Part shown: positions 24,422-35,244 of the stretch, one piece after another
Layout: each line of letters begins with the position of its first letter
Numbering within the stretch: position 1 is the first letter of the stretch
NCBI GenBank assembly: GCA_015146655.1
Contig: VKHL01000094.1
Span: forward strand, 1-64,000
DNA length: 64,000 nt
Source of the DNA: Ochromonas danica
Taxonomy: Eukaryota > Sar > Chrysophyceae > Chromulinales > Chromulinaceae
Reading direction: 5' to 3'
Program-made: the position numbers and the translations under genes
The notes under the pieces: generated by a model
What the model was told of the DNA's origin: nothing
Seen by the model: the letters and a program-made list of their open reading frames with translations, nothing else
The model's database searches: none

Positions 24422-24964
24422 GTACAGTATATTGTTAATAGTGTAGTATTTGTATATAATACGTAAACAAATGTATCGTGCAATAGATAGCACAGTATCA
24501 TGTCATAGCATTGAGACATTAAGTTCAAGGTGAAATATCAGTAAAATAGCATTGAGGCAGTAATCAGGCAGTACCTGATTCTATTCCTAAATTTATGCGT
24601 CCACTTACTCCTGCGATGCGTCTCAGACTCCATGAACGCATTGGTCTATCTAGAGCAATTTACTGAACGTAATTGTACAAATCTCATGTAAGCTCGATAG
24701 ATAAGACTGTCGCATATTTTGTCTGTTAATATTATCAGCAATCTAACTATCTTCATGAACAATTATAAATTAAGAATAGAAAATCAAAAAAATGAGCAGA
24801 TTTTGCGTTAAGTTAAAGACAAAATTCACCTCAATTTTCGAAAATTGTGTGTGGAGAAGGGGAATTTATCTCTTTTCAATGGTATTTCGTACGGCATAAG
24901 AGATCTTTGATAGTACACACATTAATATCACTTCTTCCACACTGAAGAAGAAGAATTGATAAGG
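24422..24964. other. Intergenic between STPGR gene and RecQ gene
   Basis: About 540 AT-rich bases containing the 3' UTR of the axonemal gene and the promoter of the helicase gene. Nothing else is recognisable. Confidence 0.5.
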
Positions 24965-27563
24965 ATGGATCGGTATATAAAAGAGGCAAGGTCAGTGCCA
25001 TCATCATCATCATCATCATCGGTGATGATCGACCTCACCGTTGATCAACACTCCACCACATCACATCATACATTTACTACATCATCATCATCGTCGTCAT
25101 CTACCTCAAAAGATATCTATCATGAAGCCAATCGTCATATCTTTGGACATGATTCTTTTCGACCTCATCAGTTAGAGATCATTCAAAGTATTCTACAAAA
25201 TGAGGATGTCTTCGTTGTCATGCCAACAGGAGGTGGGAAGACCTTATGTTATTCACTTCCTGCTGTACTTAGTAAAGGTGTTACTGTCGTCATTTCACCA
25301 TTAATCTCTCTAATAGAAGATCAAGTATCAGCCTTGATTCAACTACCTAATGGTGGTATTCCAGCAGCTTATCTCACGTCATCTTGTACAACTCTCATGG
25401 CAAGAGATGTATTAAAAGATTTACAACGATGTAGACAAGGATTAGAACCTTTTCTTAAATTACTTTATCTAACACCTGAACGTATTGTAAAAGCAGAATC
25501 AACAAAACATATTCTTGATGATCTTTATGGTAATGAAATGTTAGCACGATTTGTTATTGATGAAGCACATTGTGTTTCTGCTTGGGGACATGATTTTCGT
25601 AAAGATTATGCTGCTTTACATATTTTGAAAAGTTATTATCCTGAAACACCTGTAGTATTATTTACAGCTACAGCACGTGAACGTGTTATTGGTGATGTTT
25701 TGAACACGTTACAAATTCCTATACAACGTTGTAGACGTTTTCATACTGGATTTGATCGACCTAATCTTTATTTTCGTGTTATTCGCAAGACAAATTATTT
25801 AGGTAAGATATATATTTATATACATATATACGTAGGGATATATGATGAATTGGTTATCATCGTATAATCTCTCACACATGGCGATGTTTGTGTTCTTCTT
25901 TCTATTTCCTTTTATTGTTCTGCATGTTAACACCTTCTTTTTACAATACATACTATTCTGTTAGATGAAACATTGATGAGTATGGTTGAATATATTGAGC
26001 AACGCTTTCCTGGAAATGCGACTGGTATCGTATATTGTATGACAAAGCGAGATTGCGAGATAGCTGCTGACTTTTTGCGTGATCACGGGGTGAGTACCTT
26101 TATGACAAACATAGTCTAATCTGTGTATACAAGCAAAACTAATTGTACTACTCTGTGCTCTGGTTGGTATATCAGATCTCTGCAGACTATTATCATGCTG
26201 GACAAGGAAAAGCAGAACGCAAAGCTGTACAATCTGCTTGGTTACAAGGATCTATTAAAGTTGTTTGTGCGACGATTGCTTATGGTGAGAGAGAGAGAGT
26301 CAATAAAAGAGAATATCATAGCTGATTCATCTTAATCATCATATGTTTGTTTTCTAGGGATGGGGATAAATATGCCAAGTGTACGATTTGTTATTCATCT
26401 CTCTTTAGCAAAGTCTATTGAAGGCTACTATCAGGTATTATTAATATTCTCTATTCCGTATAGGATAACGAAGTCTTCTCACAATAACATTGCCTGTTAT
26501 TACATTCTCACAGGAAGCTGGACGAGCAGGTCGAGATGGTCAATATAGTGAATGTATCCTCTTCTATCATCCTGCAGATATCAATAAACTTGCTCAGATC
26601 TTAACTAAACCTCCTAGTTATAAAGTCTCTGCTAAAGATAGAGAATTATTAATGGAAATGCAGGCTTATTGTGAAGAAGATATGCATTGTCGACGTCAAT
26701 TCTTTCGAGAGAAGTTTAGTGAAGAAGATGATCAAGGCAAGACTCTAAATAAAGAGAAAATGAAGAAACGATTGTTGATTCAATCAGCTTATCCACGTTG
26801 TGATAAGATGTGTGATAATTGTTGTGCTGACCATATTGTGTTGACTGCAAGCAATCCTCGTGGCAAAAAAGCCAAAACTTCATCATCTTCTTCTTCTTCG
26901 TCTACTATGAAGGAAAGTCAGAATCAGAAAGCTGTTGGTAATGGAAAGACATTTGAAAAGGCGAAGTTAGTCTCTGCCCGTTCTTTATTGGGTAATAGTA
27001 CAAAGGCAGATGTTATAGTTGATAATGATGGCGAAGAAGAAGAATGGATTGATGCAGTTCCACGAAAACCAGTGTTAGAGATGACAAACAAGAGCAATAA
27101 TGAGGTCAAGAAGCCTTCCTTTGTAAAGGCTAGTCTGTTGTCGAGATCTTCAACCAGTAGTAGTTTATGTTCTGCTGCGTTAAATACGACTGCTTCTGCT
27201 TCTGCTGCTTCTTCATCTCAGCAGGCAATGTTAGTGGATGGTGGTCGAAGTGGAGGTAGAATGCCACCACAACTGTTAGTATCAAAGACACCCTCTTTGA
27301 TTAGAAGTCAAACAAACATTATACGAAATGAAAACAAAACGGTTGAAAGAGATGAAATGATAACTAAACCATCTGTAACCTCTTCATTTCTTCAAGTCAA
27401 GAGTGGGAAGTTTTTGACAACACGATTGACATTAACCAAGTCTAGTACATTGCTTCGTAATCTTCAACAACTTGATGCCAAGCCTAACGAAGCAAGTGTT
27501 GTCTCTGGAGTTCAGCCAAGTCAGAAGACCAGTTCGTTGATAGTCGATTTAGCTGATGACTAA
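24965..27563 (+). CDS. RecQ-family DNA helicase
   Basis: Five exons: 24965-25802, 25965-26089, 26176-26284, 26358-26434 and 26514-27563, giving about 732 residues. The helicase core shows motif 0 (FRPHQLEII), Walker A (MPTGGGKT, residues 86-93), the DEAH box with the RecQ signature continuing HCVSAWGHDFR (199 onward), and the C-terminal half with GMGINMPSVRFVIH and the arginine finger motif QEAGRAGRDG. A Cys-rich zinc segment follows (YCEEDMHCRRQF ... CDKMCDNCC). No winged-helix RQC or HRDC domain is visible; the remaining 250 residues are low-complexity Ser-rich. VMIDLTVD near residue 20 and LIVDLADD at the extreme C-terminus look like SUMO-interacting motifs. RecQ enzymes unwind DNA 3' to 5' during recombination and fork repair. 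Confidence 0.9.
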
Positions 27564-27724
27564 TCAGAAGTACTTCTTCATTGCTATTATTTGTATATAT
27601 GTTTCTTTCTATATGGTCATTAGCAAATAACTGTTAATTTCTCGTGTAGATTGCAACACATTGTTCGTTGTTTTGGTGATACACATCACAATAACTGTTT
27701 GTAAGTCTTTCGTACATTATTATA

Positions 27725-29250
27725 TTATCGAGAAGGTTTGGCATAAATACAAGAGTAATTCTCTTCAGGGGTCTGATCCTGACCAATGCCCAGTGCTGCT
27801 TGCATGGTATTGAGGTAAGAAGCAACATCCTTGATACCATTCTTACCTGCTCCACTAGCAGCTTCTGTCTCTTTATGAAAGAGTTTATGATGACTTAAGA
27901 GACTGCAAGGACATGGGAAAGGAGCTTGACCGAAATATTCCAATCCTTCCGCCTCCATAGCAGAAATACGATGAGCAGGATTGAGTTGAAGAAATCTTGA
28001 AACAAAAGCATGTTCCTCAACACCAACATGTGGCATGATTAATCCCCAGGGCATAGGCTCCATATCAGGAAATCGAACTTTTGAATAATCAGGCAATGAT
28101 ACCACATCCTACAAACAGAACAAAATAAAAGGTTAGCAAGCCATGCAAACAAGCACACGCACACAAAAAATACACACGCATACACACACATAATAAACTC
28201 AGTACACGCAGTATCCTTCAACACTTACCGGCCAAGTCTCTACTTTAGGTGTACCTAACACTTGGAAAACTTTAGACATTTGATCAATATCATTATTTCC
28301 AGGAAAGCATGTCTTCAATGTAATTAATTCAACAAAGATAACACCAAGACCCCATATATCAATAGAAGGTCCATAACGACGAGAAGCAAAAAGCAGTTCA
28401 GGTGGACGATATTGTCTTGTACAGATTTGATGACTCATATCCGCTTCATCACGTTCATCATATATTCTTGCTAGACCAAAGTCAGACAGTTTGATCTTCC
28501 CACGATCTGTTAGTAGGAAGTCTATATCATTCATTACCATAACATGATTAACATAGCCCATCAATGTGATAAAAATGAATGAAAATAAGAGCAATCGTTT
28601 AGTCATAGGTAGAGCTACTTACTTGATGGTTTAATATCTCGATGAATAATATGATGATCATGAACATAACGAATTGCTTGAATCATCATATAGAAATATG
28701 ATTTTAATTCTTCTATAGGTAAATAAGGTTTAGAAGAATAGATAATTTCAGATAGATTATGTTCTGCTAATTCCATGACAAGACAGACGGAAGTATCTGT
28801 ACCATAGATATCATATAAATGTATAATAAAATCTCCTTCATTTAATTGTTTCATTGCTTCATATTCACGAAAAATTGCTTTTGGTAGACCACCACCACCA
28901 CCACCACCTTCATCACTACCATTACTACCATTACTGTTACTATTACTATCACCGCTACCATTGTCATTGTCATTGTTATTGTTATTATGACTGTGGGTAG
29001 TATTGTGATGTCCAGCATAGCCATGTTTGTTGTTGTTATGATGATGATGATGGTTATGATGGTGGTGGTGGTGAATGTTATGATGTGTGGTAGGTTTATG
29101 TAATATGCGAATATATTTTACAGCATAATATTTCCCTGTTAGACGATCACGTACTTTACGTACTTCACCAAAGGTACCTTCACCAAGTTTATGAATTGAA
29201 AGATAACGATTTTGTTTCTCAAGTGAAAATTTTGGTTGATAAAATTCCAT
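27725..29250 (-). CDS. CDK20: CDK20/CCRK-like cyclin-dependent kinase
   Basis: Exons 29250-28623, 28521-28229 and 28108-27725 encode about 434 residues. Kinase motifs are complete: GEGTFGEV loop, VAIK-type Lys45, HRDIKPSN, SDFGLAR, and an activation segment with CTRQYRPPELL. The C-lobe matches CDK20 most closely, with LPDYSKVRF and a YFGQAPFPCP end like the vertebrate YFFTAPLPA tail. CDK20 relatives act at the ciliary base and control cilium length and intraflagellar transport, which fits the neighbouring axonemal gene. An insertion of about 70 residues (52-121), rich in His and Asn and ending in Gly, lies between the beta3 Lys and helix C, whose LPKAIFREYEAM replaces PSTAIRE. The intron-1 acceptor at 28522 was chosen to restore KPSN-FLL. 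Confidence 0.82.
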
Positions 29251-29542
29251 TTTTATTGTTAGAAGATAATAATAAGATAATTAATTTATCTGCTAATTCC
29301 ATAGTGATGCTCAATGAAGGAAAGATCTTATTAAGTTAACAATAAGTCATCATGTTCTTATTAAGTTAATGAACTTCAACTTACAGTGGGTGATTAACTT
29401 AAGAAGGAGGTCTACTACGCTGAGTCAACAAAGTGACGGTGAATTCATCTTCTGGATGATTGACAAGTTCTTCTCCCTGATTGACTCTTCCTTGTTTATT
29501 TGATTTTCATTCTGATTTGGTAAAGAAAAGAGATTTGACAAA
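29251..29542. promoter_or_regulatory. Divergent promoter between CDK20-like and COA7-like genes
   Basis: Only 292 bp separate the two start codons. A TTAAGTTAA word occurs at 29333-29338 and again near 29363, and TTAACTTAA near 29394, possible shared elements. No TATA box stands out. Confidence 0.35.
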
Positions 29543-30440
29543 ATGAATCTGACACACGTTGATAAAGAATATGAATTAAAGATGACAGCCTTTGAAGTAG
29601 ATTGTAATGGTGGAGAAGGTGAACCAATGGCATGTCATCATGTTGGAGAATTCTATACTGTTGTAAAAGATGATTTTGCACGTGCTGCAAAAGTTTATGA
29701 AAAGAATTGTAATGAGAAGAAATATGGTCCTTCTTGTTTCAATCTTGGTCGTCTTTATTGTAAGTAGTATTCATTCATTCTTCATATTATCATTAACATA
29801 GACAGACAGACTATGATGCGATAACATAACTTACATATGCCATGTATGAATAGTGGGTGGAAAAGGTGTTGAAGCAAATGATGATACTGCAGCACAATAT
29901 TTTGGTTAGTCTACTCATTCTTTTACTCTCTCATTGTTACAAAATTAACATTTCTCATCTCATTTTTTCATATTTTTATGTTTTTCCTTGATTGATATAG
30001 AGAAGTCATGTAGCAAGGAACATTTACAAGGATGTTATCATCATGCTTTATTAACTTATCTTACTGCTGACTTAGAGAAAGGCAAACCTAGTGAACCTTC
30101 TCTATTACCTGCTTTCAAACAAACTTGTCAAGAGAAAATTAAAAAATCTCTTGACCTTATGGATTGGACATGTAAAGAAGGAGAATTTGAAAGTTGCTAT
30201 TTTGCTGGATGTCATTATTTAAAGGAAAGTAATCCTAATCGTGATCCTCCTAAAGCTGCAGACTATCTACTGCGTGGTTGTGCTGCTAATCATGGTCCAT
30301 CTTGTTTTAATCTTGCGGTTATGTACAAGTATGGTGACAAGGGAGTACCTGCTGATCAAGCTAAATTTGAAGAATTTAAGCGTATTACCAATGTACTAGT
30401 AGAGCAGTTTGGTGGTTTACAAGGTACACGTACTGCTTAG
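29543..30440 (+). CDS. COA7: COA7-like Sel1-repeat protein, cytochrome c oxidase assembly factor
   Basis: Exons 29543-29759, 29854-29904 and 30001-30440 encode about 235 residues. Five Sel1-like helical repeats can be seen, each with paired cysteines (ACHHVGEFY...KNC; PSCFNLGRLY...KSC; GCYHHALL...WTC; SCYFAGCHY...RGC; PSCFNLAVMY). Size, cysteine spacing and the final KYGDKGV...DEAK-like repeat match animal COA7, a disulphide-rich protein of the mitochondrial intermembrane space needed for complex IV assembly. There is no N-terminal presequence, as expected for the Mia40 import route. Start ATG at 29543 gives the usual length. Confidence 0.8.
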
Positions 30441-30709
30441 AGTGACTAGACCAGACATGTCCACTCCAACTAAAATAACTCAGCCAAGCATTCCTCCTCA
30501 ACTAACTGGAAATATCTTTAATTTATATCACTTACCACATATACACATTAATCACAAATTCAAGTTGAAGAATCTACCAAGTACTAAGTCCAAGCTAACA
30601 TATTCAGAATGATTGATTGGCTTAAAGTACGCATCGAATTCGCCAGAAGAAATTATTATTTCGTTGCTCACCCAAGCTTCCCAACATTCTAGAAGAAAGG
30701 ATTATACAA

Positions 30710-31612
30710 TTAATCCACATAGCTATCTGGTAGCTTCCAAGAGAAGGTCTTGTTCTTTCCGCCATATTCTTCAGGAATCTGTTCCTCGTCAATGAATTGT
30801 GTCATAGTCGCCAAGAAGTTGCTGCCAAGAATACGGAACTTGTGTACCACAACAGGATCAAGCCATGGCTTCACAATGGCCCAAAGCACGGTGAAGAAAG
30901 AAGGAACGTTGATGACAAAGACCATCCCCAAGGTCTCAGGATAGAAATCTTGGTCCCAATCAGCAATCAGCTTGACCAACTTGCGAATATCTGAGTGATG
31001 GCTTAAAGGAACACCCTTCAAATCCATCACCACAACTTGTTTGTCAATCTTTTGGCCAGTTTTCAACGAAGAGTTAACCATTCGTTGCATCATGACATTT
31101 TGTTGCCCAACATGGCGAACCATTAACTCGTCAAAAGTAAATGCTTTGCTAAGATGTTGCCAGTTGCGAAAGGCTAAACAATAGACAGCAAAAATAACAA
31201 TAAGGAATGATATAAGAAATAAAGAAAAGGAGAGAGACTCACCAAATCCAGGCTTCTCCCAATAGATTGGTCGACCACTCTTATCGACACCAAGATAGGA
31301 GCAGGGGTGAAACTCTCCCCAAAGTTCATCTTTATCATCTGTTGATAACGTCGTGATATCACGAGGACGAAGAGTGCGAAGAGAAGGAGCAATGTCAAAG
31401 TTCGTGAAAGGCTCATTGTACCAGTTATGCCACTTCTCAATCATCTTCACCGCCTTCGTCACATCTAATGCTCTTGCTGTTAAGAAGCGCTTTACGTCAT
31501 CATCGGATAGGTCCGCATTCACATCTTCATTGAGTAGTTGACGAACTTCAGGGACAAGTTCGTGAATGTCTTTCTTAGGTTGTTGATGTTGATGTCTTCT
31601 AAACATACTCAT
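30710..31612 (-). CDS. SEC14-like CRAL-TRIO lipid-binding protein, copy 1
   Basis: Exons 31612-31243 and 31173-30710 encode about 277 residues, the whole length of a simple SEC14 protein. Residues 12-75 form the CRAL-TRIO N-terminal helical region (LSDDDVKRFLTARALDVTKA). The lipid domain follows, with QVVVMDLKGVPLSHHS, YPETLGMVFVINVPSFF and the closing IPEEYGGK signature. SEC14 proteins exchange phosphatidylinositol and phosphatidylcholine between membranes. A second copy lies 1 kb upstream in the same orientation; exon 1 of the two shares a 259-bp identical block while exon 2 has diverged strongly. The short N-terminus begins MSMFRRHQHQQ. Confidence 0.88.
   Translation of the reverse strand: MSMFRRHQHQQPKKDIHELVPEVRQLLNEDVNADLSDDDVKRFLTARALDVTKAVKMIEKWHNWYNEPFTNFDIAPSLRTLRPRDITTLSTDDKDELWGEFHPCSYLGVDKSGRPIYWEKPGFGESLSFSLFLISFLIVIFAVYCLAFRNWQHLSKAFTFDELMVRHVGQQNVMMQRMVNSSLKTGQKIDKQVVVMDLKGVPLSHHSDIRKLVKLIADWDQDFYPETLGMVFVINVPSFFTVLWAIVKPWLDPVVVHKFRILGSNFLATMTQFIDEEQIPEEYGGKNKTFSWKLPDSYVD
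31329..31587. repeat. 259-bp identical block in exon 1 of SEC14-like copy 1
   Basis: By eye this block is the same, base for base, as 33250-33508 in copy 2. It covers most of the CRAL-TRIO N-terminal coding sequence and stops abruptly on both sides, as a gene-conversion tract would. Confidence 0.85.
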
Positions 31613-32625
31613 TTTATTATCTTCTTCTTGTAAATGTCTTGATTTTTATTTTGTAAGAATACTTTCAATATCTATCTTGATCTTCAAGAGTCAAATCTTC
31701 AAGAGACGGTATGGCGATTGCTTTCGTTATCTTCAGGAAAGAGTGCAGACAGAATTGTAATTTACTACACCAAACAAGTAGTAGTAGAATAAGGTTATGC
31801 CAAGTGTATTCTTGCAAGAGAGGAAGCAAGAAGAAGCTGTGGAATTGAATATGAATATGACCCACCCACCTTCTTCGCTTCTTCTTCTTCTTGTCACATT
31901 GATGGCAGAGGTGTGTTAGACCTGGCAGTGGAGAGAACCTTCTTCTGACCGGGTGAGAAGGCAGGGGGTGTCTCTCTCCCCACTCACACCTCTGCACCAA
32001 ACCACCACCACTGCACCACTGCTTGTCCAGCGGTGCGATCCTGGAGGGTGACGGAGTGCGGCCGCCAAGTTGAGGTGAGTGATCTGGAACAATAACAACC
32101 ACAAAAATACGAAAATCCTGAAAGTGTGCTTCCAAACGCAATGAACACGTTTTCCCATGCAATGAGTGTTTTCGAAGTGTTTGGTGCCATTTTCTTACGG
32201 TTTATGGTATTTGCAAACGAGCTTTGACCTCATTTTGATCTGACCACGATTGTACACTCTTCAGGTCGACGAGGATGTTATGGTAGATATGCAAGACATG
32301 CCCTGAATCTATGATTTCCTTCATTATCATTTCCGAGCAAGTACTGTCATTATGATCTTTGAAATTAGCAAACAGCACGTCAATGACTAAGGAAGAAGAC
32401 ATTTATCTCAGCTACATAACTAGTAGATGAACCTAAATCCAAGCATACAGATTCAAAACAAATAGCATTATCCACATCCCAAGAAGCATGCGAATAGCAG
32501 TAAAAACAATTTTACATGAAACTTGCAAATGCACAGTATCAAAGACTTGAGATACACTAACTAAAACACAAATGGACAAACACGATGAATAGTTGTTCAA
32601 AGGATCAGTCTGGCAGAGAGAGATA
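31613..32625. other. Intergenic between the two SEC14-like genes
   Basis: About 1 kb holding the promoter of copy 1 and the 3' flank of copy 2. The 31900-32060 part is unusually GC-rich for this window and includes GCGGCCGC. No frame here shows homology or splice support. Confidence 0.45.
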
Positions 32626-33542
32626 TCAATCTTGATAACTCTCCGGTAAACGCCAGGCGAAATTGGCTCTCTTTCCACCATATTCCTCCGGTATCTGATC
32701 TTCATTGATAAACTCTTTTAAAACGGGTAAATAGTTAGAGCCAACAATATGGATTTTTTCCACAATGAGAGCATCCAACCAAGGTTTAATGACAGCCCAA
32801 ATACAGGTGAAATAAATGGGTGCGTTGATAACCAAGATAGTTCCCAAGGTTTCAGGATAGTATTCTTGATCAGTTTCTGCAATTCGTTGTACCGTCCTCA
32901 TAGCAGACCAATCAGGTGAAAAGGGGATATGTTTGAGATCCATTACGACAACTTGCTTATCAATAAGATGGCCAGTTTTAGCAGATGCCTTGATAAAACG
33001 TTGAAACATAACATTTTGTTGACCAATATGACGTAGATATAACTCATCCAATGTGAAGATCTTGGTAAGCTTACTCCATTCATGTGCAGCTAAAACAAGA
33101 TCAGTGAAGGACAAAAATTGCATCAGATGCACAGAGCACACAAGGTAAAAGGTCATCATTTACCTTGACCGCACTTCTCCCAATAGATTGGTCGACCACT
33201 CTTATCGACACCAAGATTAGAGCAAGCATAAATCTCACCCCATCTATTTTCTTTATCATCTGTTGATAACGTCGTGATATCACGAGGACGAAGAGTGCGA
33301 AGAGAAGGAGCAATGTCAAAGTTCGTGAAAGGCTCATTGTACCAGTTATGCCACTTCTCAATCATCTTCACCGCCTTCGTCACATCTAATGCTCTTGCTG
33401 TTAAGAAGCGCTTTACGTCATCATCGGATAGGTCCGCATTCACATCTTCATTGAGTAGTTGACGAACTTCAGGGACAAGTTCGTGAATGTCTTTCTTAGG
33501 TTGTTGATTTTGATGGTGATGATGATGAAAGAAGAATGACAT
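32626..33542 (-). CDS. SEC14-like CRAL-TRIO lipid-binding protein, copy 2
   Basis: Exons 33542-33164 and 33089-32626 encode about 280 residues. The start MSFFFHHHHHQNQQ aligns with copy 1; an ATG further upstream in frame is possible but adds unrelated residues. Domain layout equals copy 1: helical CRAL-TRIO N region, then QVVVMDLKHIPFSPDW, YPETLGTILVINAPIYF and IPEEYGGKRANFAW. The intron is at the same position. Differences from copy 1 lie almost wholly in exon 2, so ligand-pocket residues have diverged while the N-terminal half has been kept identical at DNA level. Confidence 0.87.
33250..33508. repeat. 259-bp identical block in exon 1 of SEC14-like copy 2
   Basis: Partner of 31329-31587. 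Downstream of it the two exon-1 sequences differ, apart from a further identical stretch of about 40 bases at the exon end. Confidence 0.85.
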
Positions 33543-33710
33543 CTGGTTAGCAATGGTCTCGCAAGGTTTCTGTGATATGCAGAGGGGAGGAGCAATTGTA
33601 TCTCTCATGGATAGAAAGAGCAGCCAGAGCGGGCCAAAAGGGGCGAGTATTGTCTGTGGTAGATATGACTTTTAACACTGAATTTTGACCTTTCAGATTT
33701 GCAAGCCGCG

Positions 33711-34859
33711 ATGGGGAGGAGAGCTTTCCACATTGTATCAACAAAGCAAGGAAAATCATCAACAAAGGAAAGAGAAATGGATCATCTTTATACCTATCCT
33801 CATGAAAAATTAGAAAGTATTCGTAAGCAAAAGCCATGGATGACAGATCCAAAATATTTTAAAAAAGTGAAAATCTGTCCATCAGCATCGATTAAAATGC
33901 TAACTCATGGTCAACAAGGTGTGGAAAAGGGAATTCGTAAATCAGGAAAACCTATTGAAGTTATGGGATTATTGATGGGTCGCCCTGATGTAGATGATGT
34001 TCATAATTTGATTATCACAGATGCTTTCCCACTTCCTATTGAAGGCTTTGAAACACGTGTTGTTGCGGATGACAATAATGTCATGAACTATATGATTGAT
34101 TTAGGTGAAGCAATGGAATTAACACGTCATGAGCGATTTTGTGGATGGTATCATACCCATCCTTTTGATCTTGATGGAACTTCTCATTGTTTCTTGTCTA
34201 ATACGGATATTACCACTCAATTGCAATGGCAACGAGGAGAGGATCCTCATGGTAACCCTTGGTTAGCCATTGTTATCGATCCGTTATATTCTCTTGCGAA
34301 ACAGAACCCTGAAATCATGGCATTTCGTGTCTACCCTCCTGAATATAGTGCACCAGCAGATGAGACGCCTAATGGGCAGATTGTTAAAGATGATCAAAAA
34401 CGTGTTGCTCAATGGGGTGCATGTTGGAATCGTTATTATAAATTGGATGTGGAATATTTCATGTCGTCTATGACAAATGGTACTTTGAATGCACTGCGAA
34501 ATCAATTTCTCTGGTATAATTGTCTTTGTGCTCCAACTTCTTCATCTCCCAAGAAAGGAGCGTTGGATCGAGTGATTCAGCAAGTTACCAATCTAAAACG
34601 CTATCCTTATGAAACAGGAGATGTTAATTCTCTCGCGGATGTCATACCAGAGAGTACAAGCAAAGAGCGTGGAGTGAGAGGTGTTGTGTGGCCTGTACAG
34701 TCAATTGCCTCAGAGCAATGTTGCAATCTCAATCTTCATTTGATCAAGCATGCCTTATTTCGTACATCAAATCCTTCTTATGAGGAATCATCACATGGTG
34801 AACAGCTATCAGCAGAAGAGGGTAAGATGGCTATAGTTGAAGAATCAACCACAAATTAA
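33711..34859 (+). CDS. CSN5: COP9 signalosome subunit 5, JAMM deneddylase
   Basis: An uninterrupted frame of about 382 residues. It matches CSN5 from the N-terminal helix (KPWMTDPKYFKKVKI) through the MPN+ domain to the cullin-removing C-terminal part. Catalytic residues are visible: Glu83 in EVMGLLMG, His148 and His150 in GWYHTHP, and Asp166 in SNTDITTQ. CSN5 removes Nedd8 from cullins inside the COP9 complex. Oddly, five extra residues (around DLDGT) sit between HTHP and the Ser-x-x-Asp end of the JAMM motif, where most CSN5 proteins have PGYGCWLSGID. ATG at 33711 is the first in frame; a later Met at residue 23 aligns with some homologues. A CAG acceptor-like site lies at 33694-33696, so a 5' UTR intron is possible. 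Confidence 0.88.
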   Translation: MGRRAFHIVSTKQGKSSTKEREMDHLYTYPHEKLESIRKQKPWMTDPKYFKKVKICPSASIKMLTHGQQGVEKGIRKSGKPIEVMGLLMGRPDVDDVHNLIITDAFPLPIEGFETRVVADDNNVMNYMIDLGEAMELTRHERFCGWYHTHPFDLDGTSHCFLSNTDITTQLQWQRGEDPHGNPWLAIVIDPLYSLAKQNPEIMAFRVYPPEYSAPADETPNGQIVKDDQKRVAQWGACWNRYYKLDVEYFMSSMTNGTLNALRNQFLWYNCLCAPTSSSPKKGALDRVIQQVTNLKRYPYETGDVNSLADVIPESTSKERGVRGVVWPVQSIASEQCCNLNLHLIKHALFRTSNPSYEESSHGEQLSAEEGKMAIVEESTTN

Positions 34860-35244
34860 ATGCTTCCTTTTTCTAGCTTATTCTAAGTTGTTGTGTTGTT
34901 GAGTAAGCTTAAAACTTCAGTTCCTGGAATTGGTAGCCAAGATTATTTATCATGATGATAGCAAAAATCAATCACTTCCGCAAAAATCACCGTAAAATTG
35001 CTTTTGATGTGTGCAGTTTCAACTTTTACGTTGTTAGATACCGTAATCCTTGTCAAGTGTGTGTTTTCAAAGTGACAATGCTGACTTTTAGAAAGGGATT
35101 TGCATGTTTTGTGGATTCCCACTTGCTGGTGTGGTGTGAGAGTCTGTCAAGTCAGCATTGCATTGCTTTGTTAATGTTGAATCACTCTATTGAAAAGACA
35201 GCAGATAGTCTATTAACCTTTCTATTATCCTTTTATTATAGAAA
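34860..35244. other. Intergenic, probably including a 5' UTR intron of the next gene
   Basis: No coding exon is supported. A pyrimidine tract followed by TTATAG ends at 35241, four bases before the ATG of the next gene, suggesting a leader intron acceptor. Confidence 0.4.

Noticed and set aside
31665-32162. Minus-strand frames in the GC-richer SEC14 spacer
   Set aside because: Low-complexity composition, overlapping in two frames, with no recognisable domain.
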